Made by a program: the position numbers and the translations under genes. A stretch of 11,226 nucleotides of DNA from a bacterium (Candidatus Howlettbacteria) CG_4_10_14_0_8_um_filter_40_9. GTDB taxonomy: Bacteria; Patescibacteriota; CPR2; UBA1875; GCA-2785325. Within the stretch, counting starts at the first letter, position 1. Every line of letters begins with the position of its first letter. Positions 1-5,866 of the stretch are shown here, piece by piece. The notes under the pieces were generated by a model, which did not search any database, had not been told where the DNA came from, and was given only the letters and a program-made list of their open reading frames with translations. The stretch covers positions 1 to 11,226 of the forward strand of contig PFMH01000116.1 of the NCBI GenBank assembly GCA_002785325.1. The letters run 5' to 3'.

Positions 1-15
1 TGAGAAAAGACAGGA

Positions 16-37
16 AGATAAAACTTGTATTTTATCT
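16..37 (+). terminator. weak hairpin, possible terminator of a plus-strand gene outside the window
   Basis: A perfect 8-bp inverted repeat (AGATAAAA / TTTTATCT, loop CTTGTA) is followed on the plus strand by GCTTTTT. The stem is AT-only, so the call is weak. It would serve a gene entering from the left edge, of which nothing recognisable is visible. It is oriented against the dehydrogenase gene. Confidence 0.25.
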
Positions 38-81
38 GCTTTTTATGGGAAAACAGCCACCAAAAAAACGCAATTAGACCA

Positions 82-98
82 AAATAACCATGTTATTT
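82..98 (-). terminator. weak 3' hairpin of the dehydrogenase gene
   Basis: A 7-bp inverted repeat (AAATAAC / GTTATTT, loop of 3) begins three bases after the dehydrogenase stop codon on the minus strand. The stem is AT-rich, and a run of T appears only some 15 bases further on, so any termination would be inefficient. Confidence 0.25.
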
Positions 99-101
99 CA
101 A

Positions 102-1106
102 TCAAGAAACCAAATCTACCGTTTTTTTATTCGCAAACCCCTCAATATTCTCAACTGTCGTATCGAGGATTCGTTTCAAAGCCTCCTCACTATTGAAAGC
201 ATTATGTGGGGTAATGATCACGCGGTCATCGTGGATCAGAATATGATCTTCAAGGGCTGTTTTTAGTTTTTTTTTGCTGAAATTCTTAGAAAGAAGCTGC
301 TTTTCTTCCTTGACCATGATCTCTTCTTCCAAAACGTCTAGTCCTACTCCGCTTAAAATGCCCCTGTTCAGTCCTTCGAGAAGCGCTTTTGTTTCTATAA
401 GCCCTCCGCGTGCAGTGTTTACCAGAAGCGCACCTTTTTTGATTGATTTAATATTTTTAGAATTTATAAGATGATGTGTTTTTTTATTATAAGGAGCATG
501 TAGAGTGATGATATCTGAGTTTTGAAGAAGTTCTTTTAAATTTTTTGCATATTCAAAACCCATTTTCTTAGCGGCTTTTATATCCGGAAAGGCATCTAAA
601 GCAAGAATTTTCATCTCAAAACCTTTTGCCATCCTGATAACATGTCTGCCGATATGGCCGGTGCCGATAACGCCGAGCGTTTTTCCTTTCAGATCAAATC
701 CGCGGAGGCCATCGTAGGAAAAATCTTCTTTTTTTGTCCGCTCGACAGACTGCGGAATCTTCCTGGAAAGTGAGAGGATCAGGGAAAATGTATGCTCAGC
801 TACAGTATTCTCGCCGTAAAAAGGGACATTGGAAACCTGAATGTTTCTTTTTTTACACTCGGTAATGTCGATATGATCGAAGCCCGTCGACATGGTGGTT
901 ATGAATCTCAGATTTGGGAGTTTATCTAGAATCTTTTTGTTTATTTGCGAATAAATAAAGACGCCGATCCCTTCGACATCTTTATAATTATCCGAATTCG
1001 TTTCGTCCAAATGCTCTGTGCTATAGGAAGCATCGAAAGTTTTTCCGAATCTCTTTTTTAAGTATTCTGTTTCCCAGCCTTCAAGCTCAAAAAAAGCAAA
1101 TTTCAT
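102..1106 (-). CDS. D-isomer-specific 2-hydroxyacid dehydrogenase (D-lactate dehydrogenase-like)
   Basis: This is a 334-residue NAD-dependent dehydrogenase that interconverts a 2-oxoacid and a D-2-hydroxyacid; pyruvate to D-lactate is the likeliest reaction. Its cytosolic role would be to reoxidise NADH during fermentation. The N-terminal catalytic half holds STGFDHID (73-80). A Rossmann fold follows with GTGHIG at 148-153 and Asp171 about 18 residues later, which fits NAD rather than NADP. The family signature lies at 198-215. The expected Arg/Glu/His triad is visible as R233 (NTARGG), the acidic cluster at 260-262 (GLDVLEEE) and H301 (TPHNAF). The DVxEEE form and the insert between it and the His motif resemble fermentative D-LDH more than SerA or glyoxylate reductases. 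The length is normal. The ATG is supported by where the fold begins, but no good ribosome binding site precedes it. Substrate is inferred; the family is secure. Confidence 0.9.
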   Translation of the reverse strand: MKFAFFELEGWETEYLKKRFGKTFDASYSTEHLDETNSDNYKDVEGIGVFIYSQINKKILDKLPNLRFITTMSTGFDHIDITECKKRNIQVSNVPFYGENTVAEHTFSLILSLSRKIPQSVERTKKEDFSYDGLRGFDLKGKTLGVIGTGHIGRHVIRMAKGFEMKILALDAFPDIKAAKKMGFEYAKNLKELLQNSDIITLHAPYNKKTHHLINSKNIKSIKKGALLVNTARGGLIETKALLEGLNRGILSGVGLDVLEEEIMVKEEKQLLSKNFSKKKLKTALEDHILIHDDRVIITPHNAFNSEEALKRILDTTVENIEGFANKKTVDLVS

Positions 1107-1165
1107 AACACTACCAATTACTAATAAATACGAATTTACAAATACCTTTTAGATGTCTTTTCGTT

Positions 1166-1194
1166 ATTCGTACATTCGTTTCAATTCGTACATT
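1166..1194. repeat. direct repeat of an ATTCGTACATT 11-mer
   Basis: Two identical 11-mers lie at 1166-1176 and 1184-1194, exactly 18 bp apart, with a third partial copy (ATTCGTTT) between them. The tract sits between the miniprotein stop and the dehydrogenase start, where that gene's promoter or leader would be. It may be a regulator-binding array or merely the short degenerate repeat common in the AT-rich spacers here. Confidence 0.5.
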
Positions 1195-1201
1195 AGTAGG
1201 A

Positions 1202-1221
1202 AATAGCACCTCGGTGCTATT
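1202..1221. repeat. perfect 9-bp inverted repeat at the end of the miniprotein gene
   Basis: AATAGCACC and GGTGCTATT form a perfect palindrome with a 2-nt centre. It covers the TAG stop (1217-1219) of the minus-strand miniprotein gene. No proper T-run follows on either strand, so it is a poor intrinsic terminator. It could act as a 3'-end RNA stabiliser or a protein-binding site between the two genes. Confidence 0.5.
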
Positions 1222-1390
1222 CGTGTCTTCTATGCAATCTTACGTTCTGTATTCTCTCGTCTTCCTCGCTCTCATCGTATGAAACCTCAAGCTCCGTCTC
1301 TCTGTCCAAATAAAAATGACCGCAGGCAAGACAAGTACATGCTACAAAATAAATGAGAACTTGTGCTGTGATAAGAAAGGAGGTGTCCAT
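1217..1390 (-). CDS. small single-span membrane protein with a CxCxxC motif, 57 aa, unknown function
   Basis: I do not recognise this 57-codon gene. It begins with ATG at 1390 and ends with TAG. Residues 4-28 are hydrophobic and could form one membrane span or a signal anchor; they contain three cysteines as CxCxxC at C18, C20 and C23. Residues 29-57 are highly charged, with an acidic cluster (DESEEDE, 39-45) and then a basic end. The sharp hydrophobic/charged division and the fit between two spacers favour a real gene. A possible extended -10 element lies 6 bp before the ATG, so the message may be leaderless; no Shine-Dalgarno sequence is present. It lies 66 bp downstream of typA and could also be co-transcribed with it. 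With no homologue known to me it remains a prediction. Confidence 0.5.
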   Translation of the reverse strand: MDTSFLITAQVLIYFVACTCLACGHFYLDRETELEVSYDESEEDERIQNVRLHRRHE

Positions 1391-1396
1391 AACTAT

Positions 1397-1405
1397 ATAT
1401 TAGCA
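1397..1405 (-). promoter_or_regulatory. possible extended -10 promoter of the miniprotein gene
   Basis: Read on the minus strand, TGC followed by TAATAT matches an extended -10 element. No convincing -35 box exists at the usual distance. The hexamer ends 6 bp before the ATG, so transcription would start at or next to the start codon and give a leaderless message. Confidence 0.35.
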
Positions 1406-1456
1406 CAAATCAAAAATGTTTTTTAGAACGGGACTGAATGAGGCAATTTTAAAAGC

Positions 1457-3271
1457 TTATGACCTTGCTGCCCTAGCTCTTTGGGTAGCATCGAGTATTT
1501 TCTTTCGAAGCCGTATGCCCTTTGGAGTAATCTCTAGAAACTCATCGTCTTCGAGAAAATCGAGACTTTGTTCTAGAGTTAAAACAGTCGGTGGAGTTAA
1601 GACCAGCGCATCATCAGCTCCAGAGGAACGCATATTTGAAAGCTTCTTTTCCTTTGTGACATTTACGTCAAGATCATTATCTCGCGAATGAAGCCCGACG
1701 ATCATTCCCTTATATACCGCAGTTTGAGGGGGGATAAAAAGCGTTCCTCTTTCCTGGGCGTTGTTCAGCCCATAAGCTATCGACTTACCGCTTTCGGAAG
1801 CGATAAGGACGCCTCTTCTCAGCCTAGGAAGTGCTACTCCTTTGGGCTGGAATTTCATAAACATCGAGTTCATAATGGCAGTACCGCGGGTCAAGTTCGT
1901 AAGCTGGCTTCGAAGTCCTAATATCCCTCTTGTCGTTACTTCAAATATCAGTCTTATGGTTCCGTCAGAGTTGTCTTCCTGTCCCACTTGGTTGGCTTTT
2001 CTTTTTCCAAGCTCCGATATCACGACTCCGGCATATTCGGGCGCTACATCCACTGTGAGCTCCTCTAACGGCTCACATTCTTTGCCTTCTACCATTTTCG
2101 TGATAACCTGTGGTTTTCCGACTTGAAGCTCATATCCTTCTCTCCTCAAAGTTTCCAAAAATACGGAAAGGTGCAGCTCGCCTCTTCCTGAAAGGATGAA
2201 GTCTCCGGCTGCTCCCATCTCCATCTTTAGGGAAACATTGGTCTCGAGCTCTTTTTCTATCCTGGCCAGTATCTGTCGGCTAGTAACGAAATCTCCTTCT
2301 CTTCCCGCGAACGGTGAAGTATTGGCAGAGACACTCATCTTCAGAGTCGGCTCTTCAATATTTATCGTAGGAAGAGCAATAAGATCGTCACCTATCCCAA
2401 TCGTTTCACCGATGCCGGCATTTTTAATACCGGTAAGAGAGACGATATCTCCCGCTTCGGCCTTTTGGGACTCTACCCTCTTCAGTCCTTGACTCAGATA
2501 AACTTTGTCAACTCTGGACTGCTCTTTTCCACCGTCTTTTTTGATCAATGTGATGGTGTCGCCGGGGCTGATGCCTCCCTGTTTTATCTTCCCAATGGCG
2601 TATTTGCCCTGATAAGTATCACTGTCCAGAGCTGATACCAGCATCAGGAATGATTTCCCCGTGTCTATCTCCGGCGCTGGAACGTATTCGAGTATCGCAT
2701 CGAAAACAGGGTCCAGGTCGGCTGTCTCTCTGAAGCTCCCTGGCATCTCTCTCCATGCCTTCCCTTCTCTGCTGACTGCATAAAGTATGGGGAAGTCCAG
2801 CTGGTCAGTGTCGGTGGCTAGATCGAGGAAGAGATCATGAGTTCTTTCGATCACTTCATCGACTCGGGCATTGTCTTTGTCGATCTTGTTTATAACGACA
2901 ATAATTTTGAGGTTTAGCTCGAGCGCCTTTTTCAAAACGAATTTTGTCTGAGGCATCGGTCCCTCCTGCGCATCGATGACGAGGATAGCACCGTCGGCCA
3001 TATTCAAAGTTCGTTCTACCTCACCGCCAAAATCGGCATGGCCGGGAGTGTCGATAATATTTATCTTCGTATCTTTATAGTTTACGGCTGTGTTTTTGGC
3101 GAGAATCGTGATCCCTCGCTCCTTTTCCTGATCGTTCGAGTCCATGATGAGTTCCTGTGTAAAAGCAGCTTCGTTTTCTCGGAAAGTTTTGGACTGCTTC
3201 AAGAGACCATCTACGAGGGTGGTCTTTCCGTGGTCTACGTGAGCGATAATGGCGACGTTTCTAAGATTCAT
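1457..3271 (-). CDS. typA: ribosome-associated translational GTPase TypA/BipA
   Basis: This is a 604-residue translation-factor GTPase, the usual TypA/BipA length. Known members bind the 70S ribosome like EF-G and aid 50S assembly and growth at low temperature. The G motifs are intact: G1 AHVDHGKTT (10-18), G2 RGITI (52-56), G3 DTPGH (74-78), G4 NKID (128-131) and a G5-like AVSREG (165-170). A beta-barrel domain II, two EF-G-like domains and the TypA-specific C-terminal region follow (for example TTRGILGLRSQL near 440-450). The start is fixed by MNLRNVAIIAHVDHGKTT, the canonical N-terminus. There is no Shine-Dalgarno sequence: the 35 bases ending 3 nt before the ATG are five tandem heptamers. 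The gene has its own promoter, divergent from the DEAD-box helicase. No strong terminator follows, so read-through into the miniprotein gene is possible. Confidence 0.97.
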   Translation of the reverse strand: MNLRNVAIIAHVDHGKTTLVDGLLKQSKTFRENEAAFTQELIMDSNDQEKERGITILAKNTAVNYKDTKINIIDTPGHADFGGEVERTLNMADGAILVIDAQEGPMPQTKFVLKKALELNLKIIVVINKIDKDNARVDEVIERTHDLFLDLATDTDQLDFPILYAVSREGKAWREMPGSFRETADLDPVFDAILEYVPAPEIDTGKSFLMLVSALDSDTYQGKYAIGKIKQGGISPGDTITLIKKDGGKEQSRVDKVYLSQGLKRVESQKAEAGDIVSLTGIKNAGIGETIGIGDDLIALPTINIEEPTLKMSVSANTSPFAGREGDFVTSRQILARIEKELETNVSLKMEMGAAGDFILSGRGELHLSVFLETLRREGYELQVGKPQVITKMVEGKECEPLEELTVDVAPEYAGVVISELGKRKANQVGQEDNSDGTIRLIFEVTTRGILGLRSQLTNLTRGTAIMNSMFMKFQPKGVALPRLRRGVLIASESGKSIAYGLNNAQERGTLFIPPQTAVYKGMIVGLHSRDNDLDVNVTKEKKLSNMRSSGADDALVLTPPTVLTLEQSLDFLEDDEFLEITPKGIRLRKKILDATQRARAARS

Positions 3272-3274
3272 ACT

Positions 3275-3309
3275 TTAGTGGTTAGAGATTAGAGGTTAGT
3301 GATTAGTGG
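3275..3309. repeat. five tandem heptamers, TTAGWGR, abutting the typA start codon
   Basis: Five successive 7-bp units fit TTAGWGR with no gap (units start at 3275, 3282, 3289, 3296 and 3303). The array ends 3 bp from the typA ATG. On the mRNA strand it reads as YCWCTAA units and occupies the place of the ribosome binding site. A looser tract of the same period lies upstream of the ABC permease gene. Confidence 0.85.
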
Positions 3310-3319
3310 GAAAATATTT

Positions 3320-3339
3320 AAAAATGACCCCGCAGGTCA
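3320..3339 (-). terminator. short hairpin plus U-run in the typA leader, possible attenuator
   Basis: On the minus strand, TGACC and GGTCA form a 5-bp stem with a 5-nt loop, immediately followed by TTTTT. It lies between the predicted typA transcription start (~3341) and the ATG. The stem is short, so partial termination or none is expected. It could be a premature-termination control point. Confidence 0.35.
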
Positions 3340-3347
3340 ACCAGATA

Positions 3348-3376
3348 ATGATACCAGATCTGAGGTGATTTAGCAA
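3348..3376 (-). promoter_or_regulatory. typA promoter, sigma-70-like with extended -10
   Basis: On the minus strand, -35 TTGCTA (3371-3376) and -10 TATCAT (3348-3353) are separated by 17 bp, with TGG directly before the -10 as an extended -10 element. The predicted start is near 3341, giving a leader of about 70 nt. It lies back to back with the helicase promoter, with 27 bp between the two -35 boxes. Confidence 0.7.
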
Positions 3377-3403
3377 TGATTTAGAAAAACAGACTAGAAA
3401 CAC

Positions 3404-3432
3404 TTGCACGATCGGAATATTTATGCTATACT
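3404..3432 (+). promoter_or_regulatory. DEAD-box helicase promoter, sigma-70-like with extended -10
   Basis: The -35 box TTGCAC (3404-3409) and -10 box TATACT (3427-3432) have a 17-bp spacer ending in TGC, an extended -10. The predicted start is about 3439. A perfect 10-bp palindrome, AACAATTGTT (3444-3453), lies just downstream, where a repressor could bind. The leader is therefore about 160 nt. Confidence 0.75.
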
Positions 3433-3472
3433 TTCTGTAACAAAACAATTGTTCTAATAGATTTCCGAAAAT

Positions 3473-3567
3473 AATTGATAAATTTCGACGTTCTATTGCA
3501 GCAATTCGAAATTTATTAATTTTAAGACCCTATTTAAAAAACTCGTCATGAGATTTTTAAACAGGGT
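3473..3567 (+). promoter_or_regulatory. two tandem large hairpins in the helicase 5' leader
   Basis: Hairpin 1 pairs 3473-3488 with 3506-3521: 16 bp including one G-U, with a 17-nt loop. Hairpin 2 pairs 3527-3544 with 3550-3567: 16 pairs, two single mismatches and a 5-nt loop. Only five bases separate them, and together they fill most of the ~160-nt leader. A long structured leader on a DEAD-box helicase gene suggests temperature-dependent or autogenous control, in which the helicase may act on its own message. That role is inferred; the pairing is read directly from the sequence. Confidence 0.7.
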
Positions 3568-3599
3568 TCAATGCTCGTTTTTCGGGCAAGAAGGAAATC

Positions 3600-4832
3600 A
3601 TGCAACAAACAAGACATTTTAGTCCTCAAAAACTAAAAAACAAAAGCTACAGCAAACAAGGATGGCAGAAAAGATCGGGGTCGAACTCGAAATTCGGCTC
3701 AGGAAACAGAGCACCAAGAAAAAGGTTCGGTGAAAACATCGACATTTCCAGATTCATCAAAAAGGCTTCGGAAAATGTACAAGAAAAAGCCATCGAGATC
3801 ACTCATACTTTCCAAGACTTCAACTTTTGCGAACCACTAAAGCAGAATCTGGACAAAAGGGAATATAAAACACCGACTCCGATTCAGGACCAAGCGATCA
3901 GCCTCATGCTTGAAGGCAGAGACATGATCGGTCTTGCGAATACCGGTACGGGAAAAACGGCCGCTTTTCTTTTGCCATTAATTGAAAAAGTATATAAAGA
4001 TAGATCTCAAAAAGTTCTGATCATCGTTCCGACGCGAGAGCTCGCTCTTCAGATCGAAAACGAATATCACCAATTTTCATGGGGAATGAAAATATTTTCC
4101 GCTGTTTGCGTTGGCGGAGCTCCGATATACAGACAAATTCAAAATCTGAACAGACGACCGAACTTTGTCATCGGGACACCGGGAAGACTCAAGGATCTTA
4201 GCAAACGGGGTAATCTGAAGCTAAATGGGTTCCAAAATGTAGTTCTTGATGAGGCAGACCGTATGCTAGATATGGGATTTATCGAAGATATAAAGATGAT
4301 GCTTACGCAACTGCCTAAAGAAAGACAATCTCTTTTCTTCTCCGCTACTTTACCCATAAAAATCAAAGGTCTGGTCAGTCAGTTTTCTTCTAATCCTGCT
4401 ACGATAGAGGTAAAGACTGGAGAAACAACTAAAAATGTCGAACAAGACATCGTAAGAGTGGATCGATCAGGAAAATTTGATAAACTTCACGAGATACTTT
4501 CTCGATCAGAAGTCAGTAAAGCGCTGATCTTTGTAGAAACCAAAAGAGAAGTCGACAAGATAACAACAGACCTCTCCCGAAAAGGCCACAAAGTTGACTC
4601 TATCCATGGCGACAAAAGACAAAGCCAGAGGCAAAGAGCTCTTGGCCTTTTCAAAAATGACTCGATAAACATCCTTGTCGCGACAGATGTCGCTGCCCGA
4701 GGCCTAGACATAAAAGAAGTCTCCCACGTCATAAACTACACCATTCCACAGACATTTGACGACTACGTGCATCGCATCGGCCGAACCGGCAGAGGTGACT
4801 GCAAGGGGTTTGCCTACACTTTTGTGGGGTAA
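3600..4832 (+). CDS. DEAD-box ATP-dependent RNA helicase
   Basis: This is a 410-residue superfamily 2 RNA helicase that unwinds short RNA duplexes, probably in ribosome assembly, mRNA turnover or cold adaptation. All motifs are present: Q motif (F71, TPTPIQ 91-96), I ANTGTGKT (113-120), Ia PTRELA (144-149), Ib TPGR (193-196), II DEAD (217-220), III SAT (248-250), IV around 308-314, V ATDVAARGLD (361-370) and VI HRIGRTGR (391-398). Residues 1-45 are basic and rich in Gly, Ser, Gln and Arg, probably a disordered RNA-binding tail. The protein ends only 12 residues after motif VI, with none of the C-terminal tail seen in CsdA or SrmB. Single-base shifts around the end do not restore a longer frame, so this looks natural. 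A good ribosome binding site (AAGAAGGA, spacing about 4-5) fixes the ATG. The gene is monocistronic, with its own promoter and structured leader. The paralogue identity is uncertain. Confidence 0.95.
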   Translation: MQQTRHFSPQKLKNKSYSKQGWQKRSGSNSKFGSGNRAPRKRFGENIDISRFIKKASENVQEKAIEITHTFQDFNFCEPLKQNLDKREYKTPTPIQDQAISLMLEGRDMIGLANTGTGKTAAFLLPLIEKVYKDRSQKVLIIVPTRELALQIENEYHQFSWGMKIFSAVCVGGAPIYRQIQNLNRRPNFVIGTPGRLKDLSKRGNLKLNGFQNVVLDEADRMLDMGFIEDIKMMLTQLPKERQSLFFSATLPIKIKGLVSQFSSNPATIEVKTGETTKNVEQDIVRVDRSGKFDKLHEILSRSEVSKALIFVETKREVDKITTDLSRKGHKVDSIHGDKRQSQRQRALGLFKNDSINILVATDVAARGLDIKEVSHVINYTIPQTFDDYVHRIGRTGRGDCKGFAYTFVG

Positions 4833-4848
4833 TGATCTAATGCCATAT

Positions 4849-5017
4849 CCCGACTATCGGTGAGCAAAGAGAGGATGAAGATGAACGAATATATGAAAAG
4901 ATGACTTCCGGGATCGGCTTGTTGTCATTTTTCATACTTGAGTGAATCAAAATCCGACCACTTTGCGAGTCCGTCTAGTCGGCAGTTTTTGCTCCGCTTT
5001 TTGCTGTCAAAAAGTGG
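4849..5017. repeat. structured intergenic repeat, copy R1
   Basis: This copy shares ordered blocks with 9820-9989: CCCGACTATC (4849-4858), TGAAAAGATGACT (4894-4906), an identical 20-mer (4918-4937), TGAGTGAAT (4939-4947) and GTCTAGTCG (4973-4981). Stem 1 pairs 4892-4905 with 4924-4936, with one bulged G (4900). Stem 2 pairs 4994-5003 with 5008-5017. Both stems also form in the other copy, and stem 2 differs by paired changes. It lies between the converging helicase and M23 genes and is followed 15 bp later by a REP-like palindrome. No gene is seen in this spacer. Confidence 0.7.
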
Positions 5018-5031
5018 AAAAGAGAATAATC

Positions 5032-5055
5032 GATTCTGGTCAAGCCAGAATGACA
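5032..5055. repeat. REP-like palindrome, copy A
   Basis: ATTCTGG (5033-5039) and CCAGAAT (5045-5051) form a 7-bp stem with a 5-nt loop, followed by GACA. It belongs to the widespread intergenic repeat type with an ATTC...GAAT core ending in GAATGACA. Related palindromes lie at 5791-5821, 7984-8060 and 10006-10059. Confidence 0.7.
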
Positions 5056-5105
5056 AAAGAATTGCTACGCTTTAAACGCACACTCCCGTTAGAAACGAGC
5101 AGTTT

Positions 5106-5765
5106 TTACTTGGAATAATATAGTTCAGCATCCAGCCAGCTATCGAGCTGGTTTTTTGCATTTACGTATCCGCTATAATCGATTGTCTCTCCTTTATGGA
5201 TCCCCAGATGGAGATGTTTTCTTTCAAAACTGGATTCACTGGAATCAGCCGGCGCTAAGATACCTATCCTTTGTCCCTTTTTGATATCGGTATTCGTTTT
5301 TGGCAAAGATGCTAAAGCTAGATGCCCGTAAAGAACGGTAACTTTCTGGCCGTCGATACTGCAGTTTTGGATCAGGAGTCCGCCGTAGCCGGAAACATGG
5401 CCGCTCGATATCGCCTTTCCCTCACAAATAGCTGAGATCGCTATCTCTTTATCTTGTTCTTCGGAAAATGTCTCAAAATCCGTTCCGGTATGATAACCTT
5501 GGAATTTTTCCGGCTGAACCGGCGAATTTTGCGATGTGATATATATCCCAAAAGGTTTTTTTGTTATCCTTTCCTTTGCATCCGGGAGCGGAATGGGGGG
5601 AATAGCCTTTTCTTCGGTTTGAGACGGTTCTTGTTGCGGCGCATCAATAGTCGGAAGAGGAGTGATGGTCTCCGGGGTGCTCTTTTGTAGGAGATAGAAG
5701 TAGGCGACCCCGGCAACCGAAGCGACTACTAAAAATAACAGAGTATAACGGATATATTTATTCAT
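5106..5765 (-). CDS. membrane-anchored M23 (LytM-type) zinc peptidase
   Basis: This is a 219-residue protein of the M23 peptidoglycan endopeptidase family, which cuts cross-link peptides in the cell wall. Residues 7-26 form an uncleaved-looking signal anchor. A Pro/Gln/Glu-rich linker (about 29-65) puts the catalytic domain outside the membrane. The zinc and catalytic set is complete: H92 and D96 (HTGTD), H148 (YGHL) and H184/H186 (HLHLG). An active enzyme is therefore more likely than a degenerate EnvC/NlpD-type activator. Its small size, with one LytM domain and no LysM or coiled coil, suggests a simple hydrolase or one that matures cell-surface proteins. It is last in the minus-strand gene run, 101 bp after alkD, and is preceded by a REP-like palindrome. 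No Shine-Dalgarno sequence is visible before the ATG. Confidence 0.88.
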   Translation of the reverse strand: MNKYIRYTLLFLVVASVAGVAYFYLLQKSTPETITPLPTIDAPQQEPSQTEEKAIPPIPLPDAKERITKKPFGIYITSQNSPVQPEKFQGYHTGTDFETFSEEQDKEIAISAICEGKAISSGHVSGYGGLLIQNCSIDGQKVTVLYGHLALASLPKTNTDIKKGQRIGILAPADSSESSFERKHLHLGIHKGETIDYSGYVNAKNQLDSWLDAELYYSK

Positions 5766-5790
5766 TTTTATTCGTTTATTAAAATATTAG

Positions 5791-5821
5791 GGTCTGGATT
5801 CCCGCTGAGTCGGGAATTACA
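5791..5821. repeat. REP-like palindrome, copy B
   Basis: ATTCCCG (5798-5804) and CGGGAAT (5811-5817) form a 7-bp stem with a 6-nt loop, preceded by CTGG and followed by TACA. It is the same repeat type as copies A, C and D with a different stem sequence. It lies in the spacer between alkD and the M23 gene, 25 bp upstream of the M23 ATG. Confidence 0.7.
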
Positions 5822-5866
5822 ATAAAAGTGAAACCATAAATTGTACATGATCACAAACTATCTTTC

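Noticed and set aside
1166..1194. CRISPR array
   Set aside because: The repeats are only 11 bp, the intervening DNA is itself related to the repeat, and no cas gene is present in the window.
3275..3309. Telomere-like repeat (TTAG-rich heptamers)
   Set aside because: The array has only five units with variable positions, lies inside a gene region and touches a start codon; nothing suggests a chromosome end.
4821..4860. Frameshift truncating the helicase
   Set aside because: Removing a base from the GGGG run adds only about a dozen residues unlike a helicase tail before the next stop, so the end is taken as genuine.
4840..4935. Minus-strand mini-ORF in R1 starting MKNDNK, with the same start in R2
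   Set aside because: The copies agree for six codons and then differ by a one-base indel that shifts the frame, while the base pairing is retained. The sequence behaves as a structured repeat, not a coding one.
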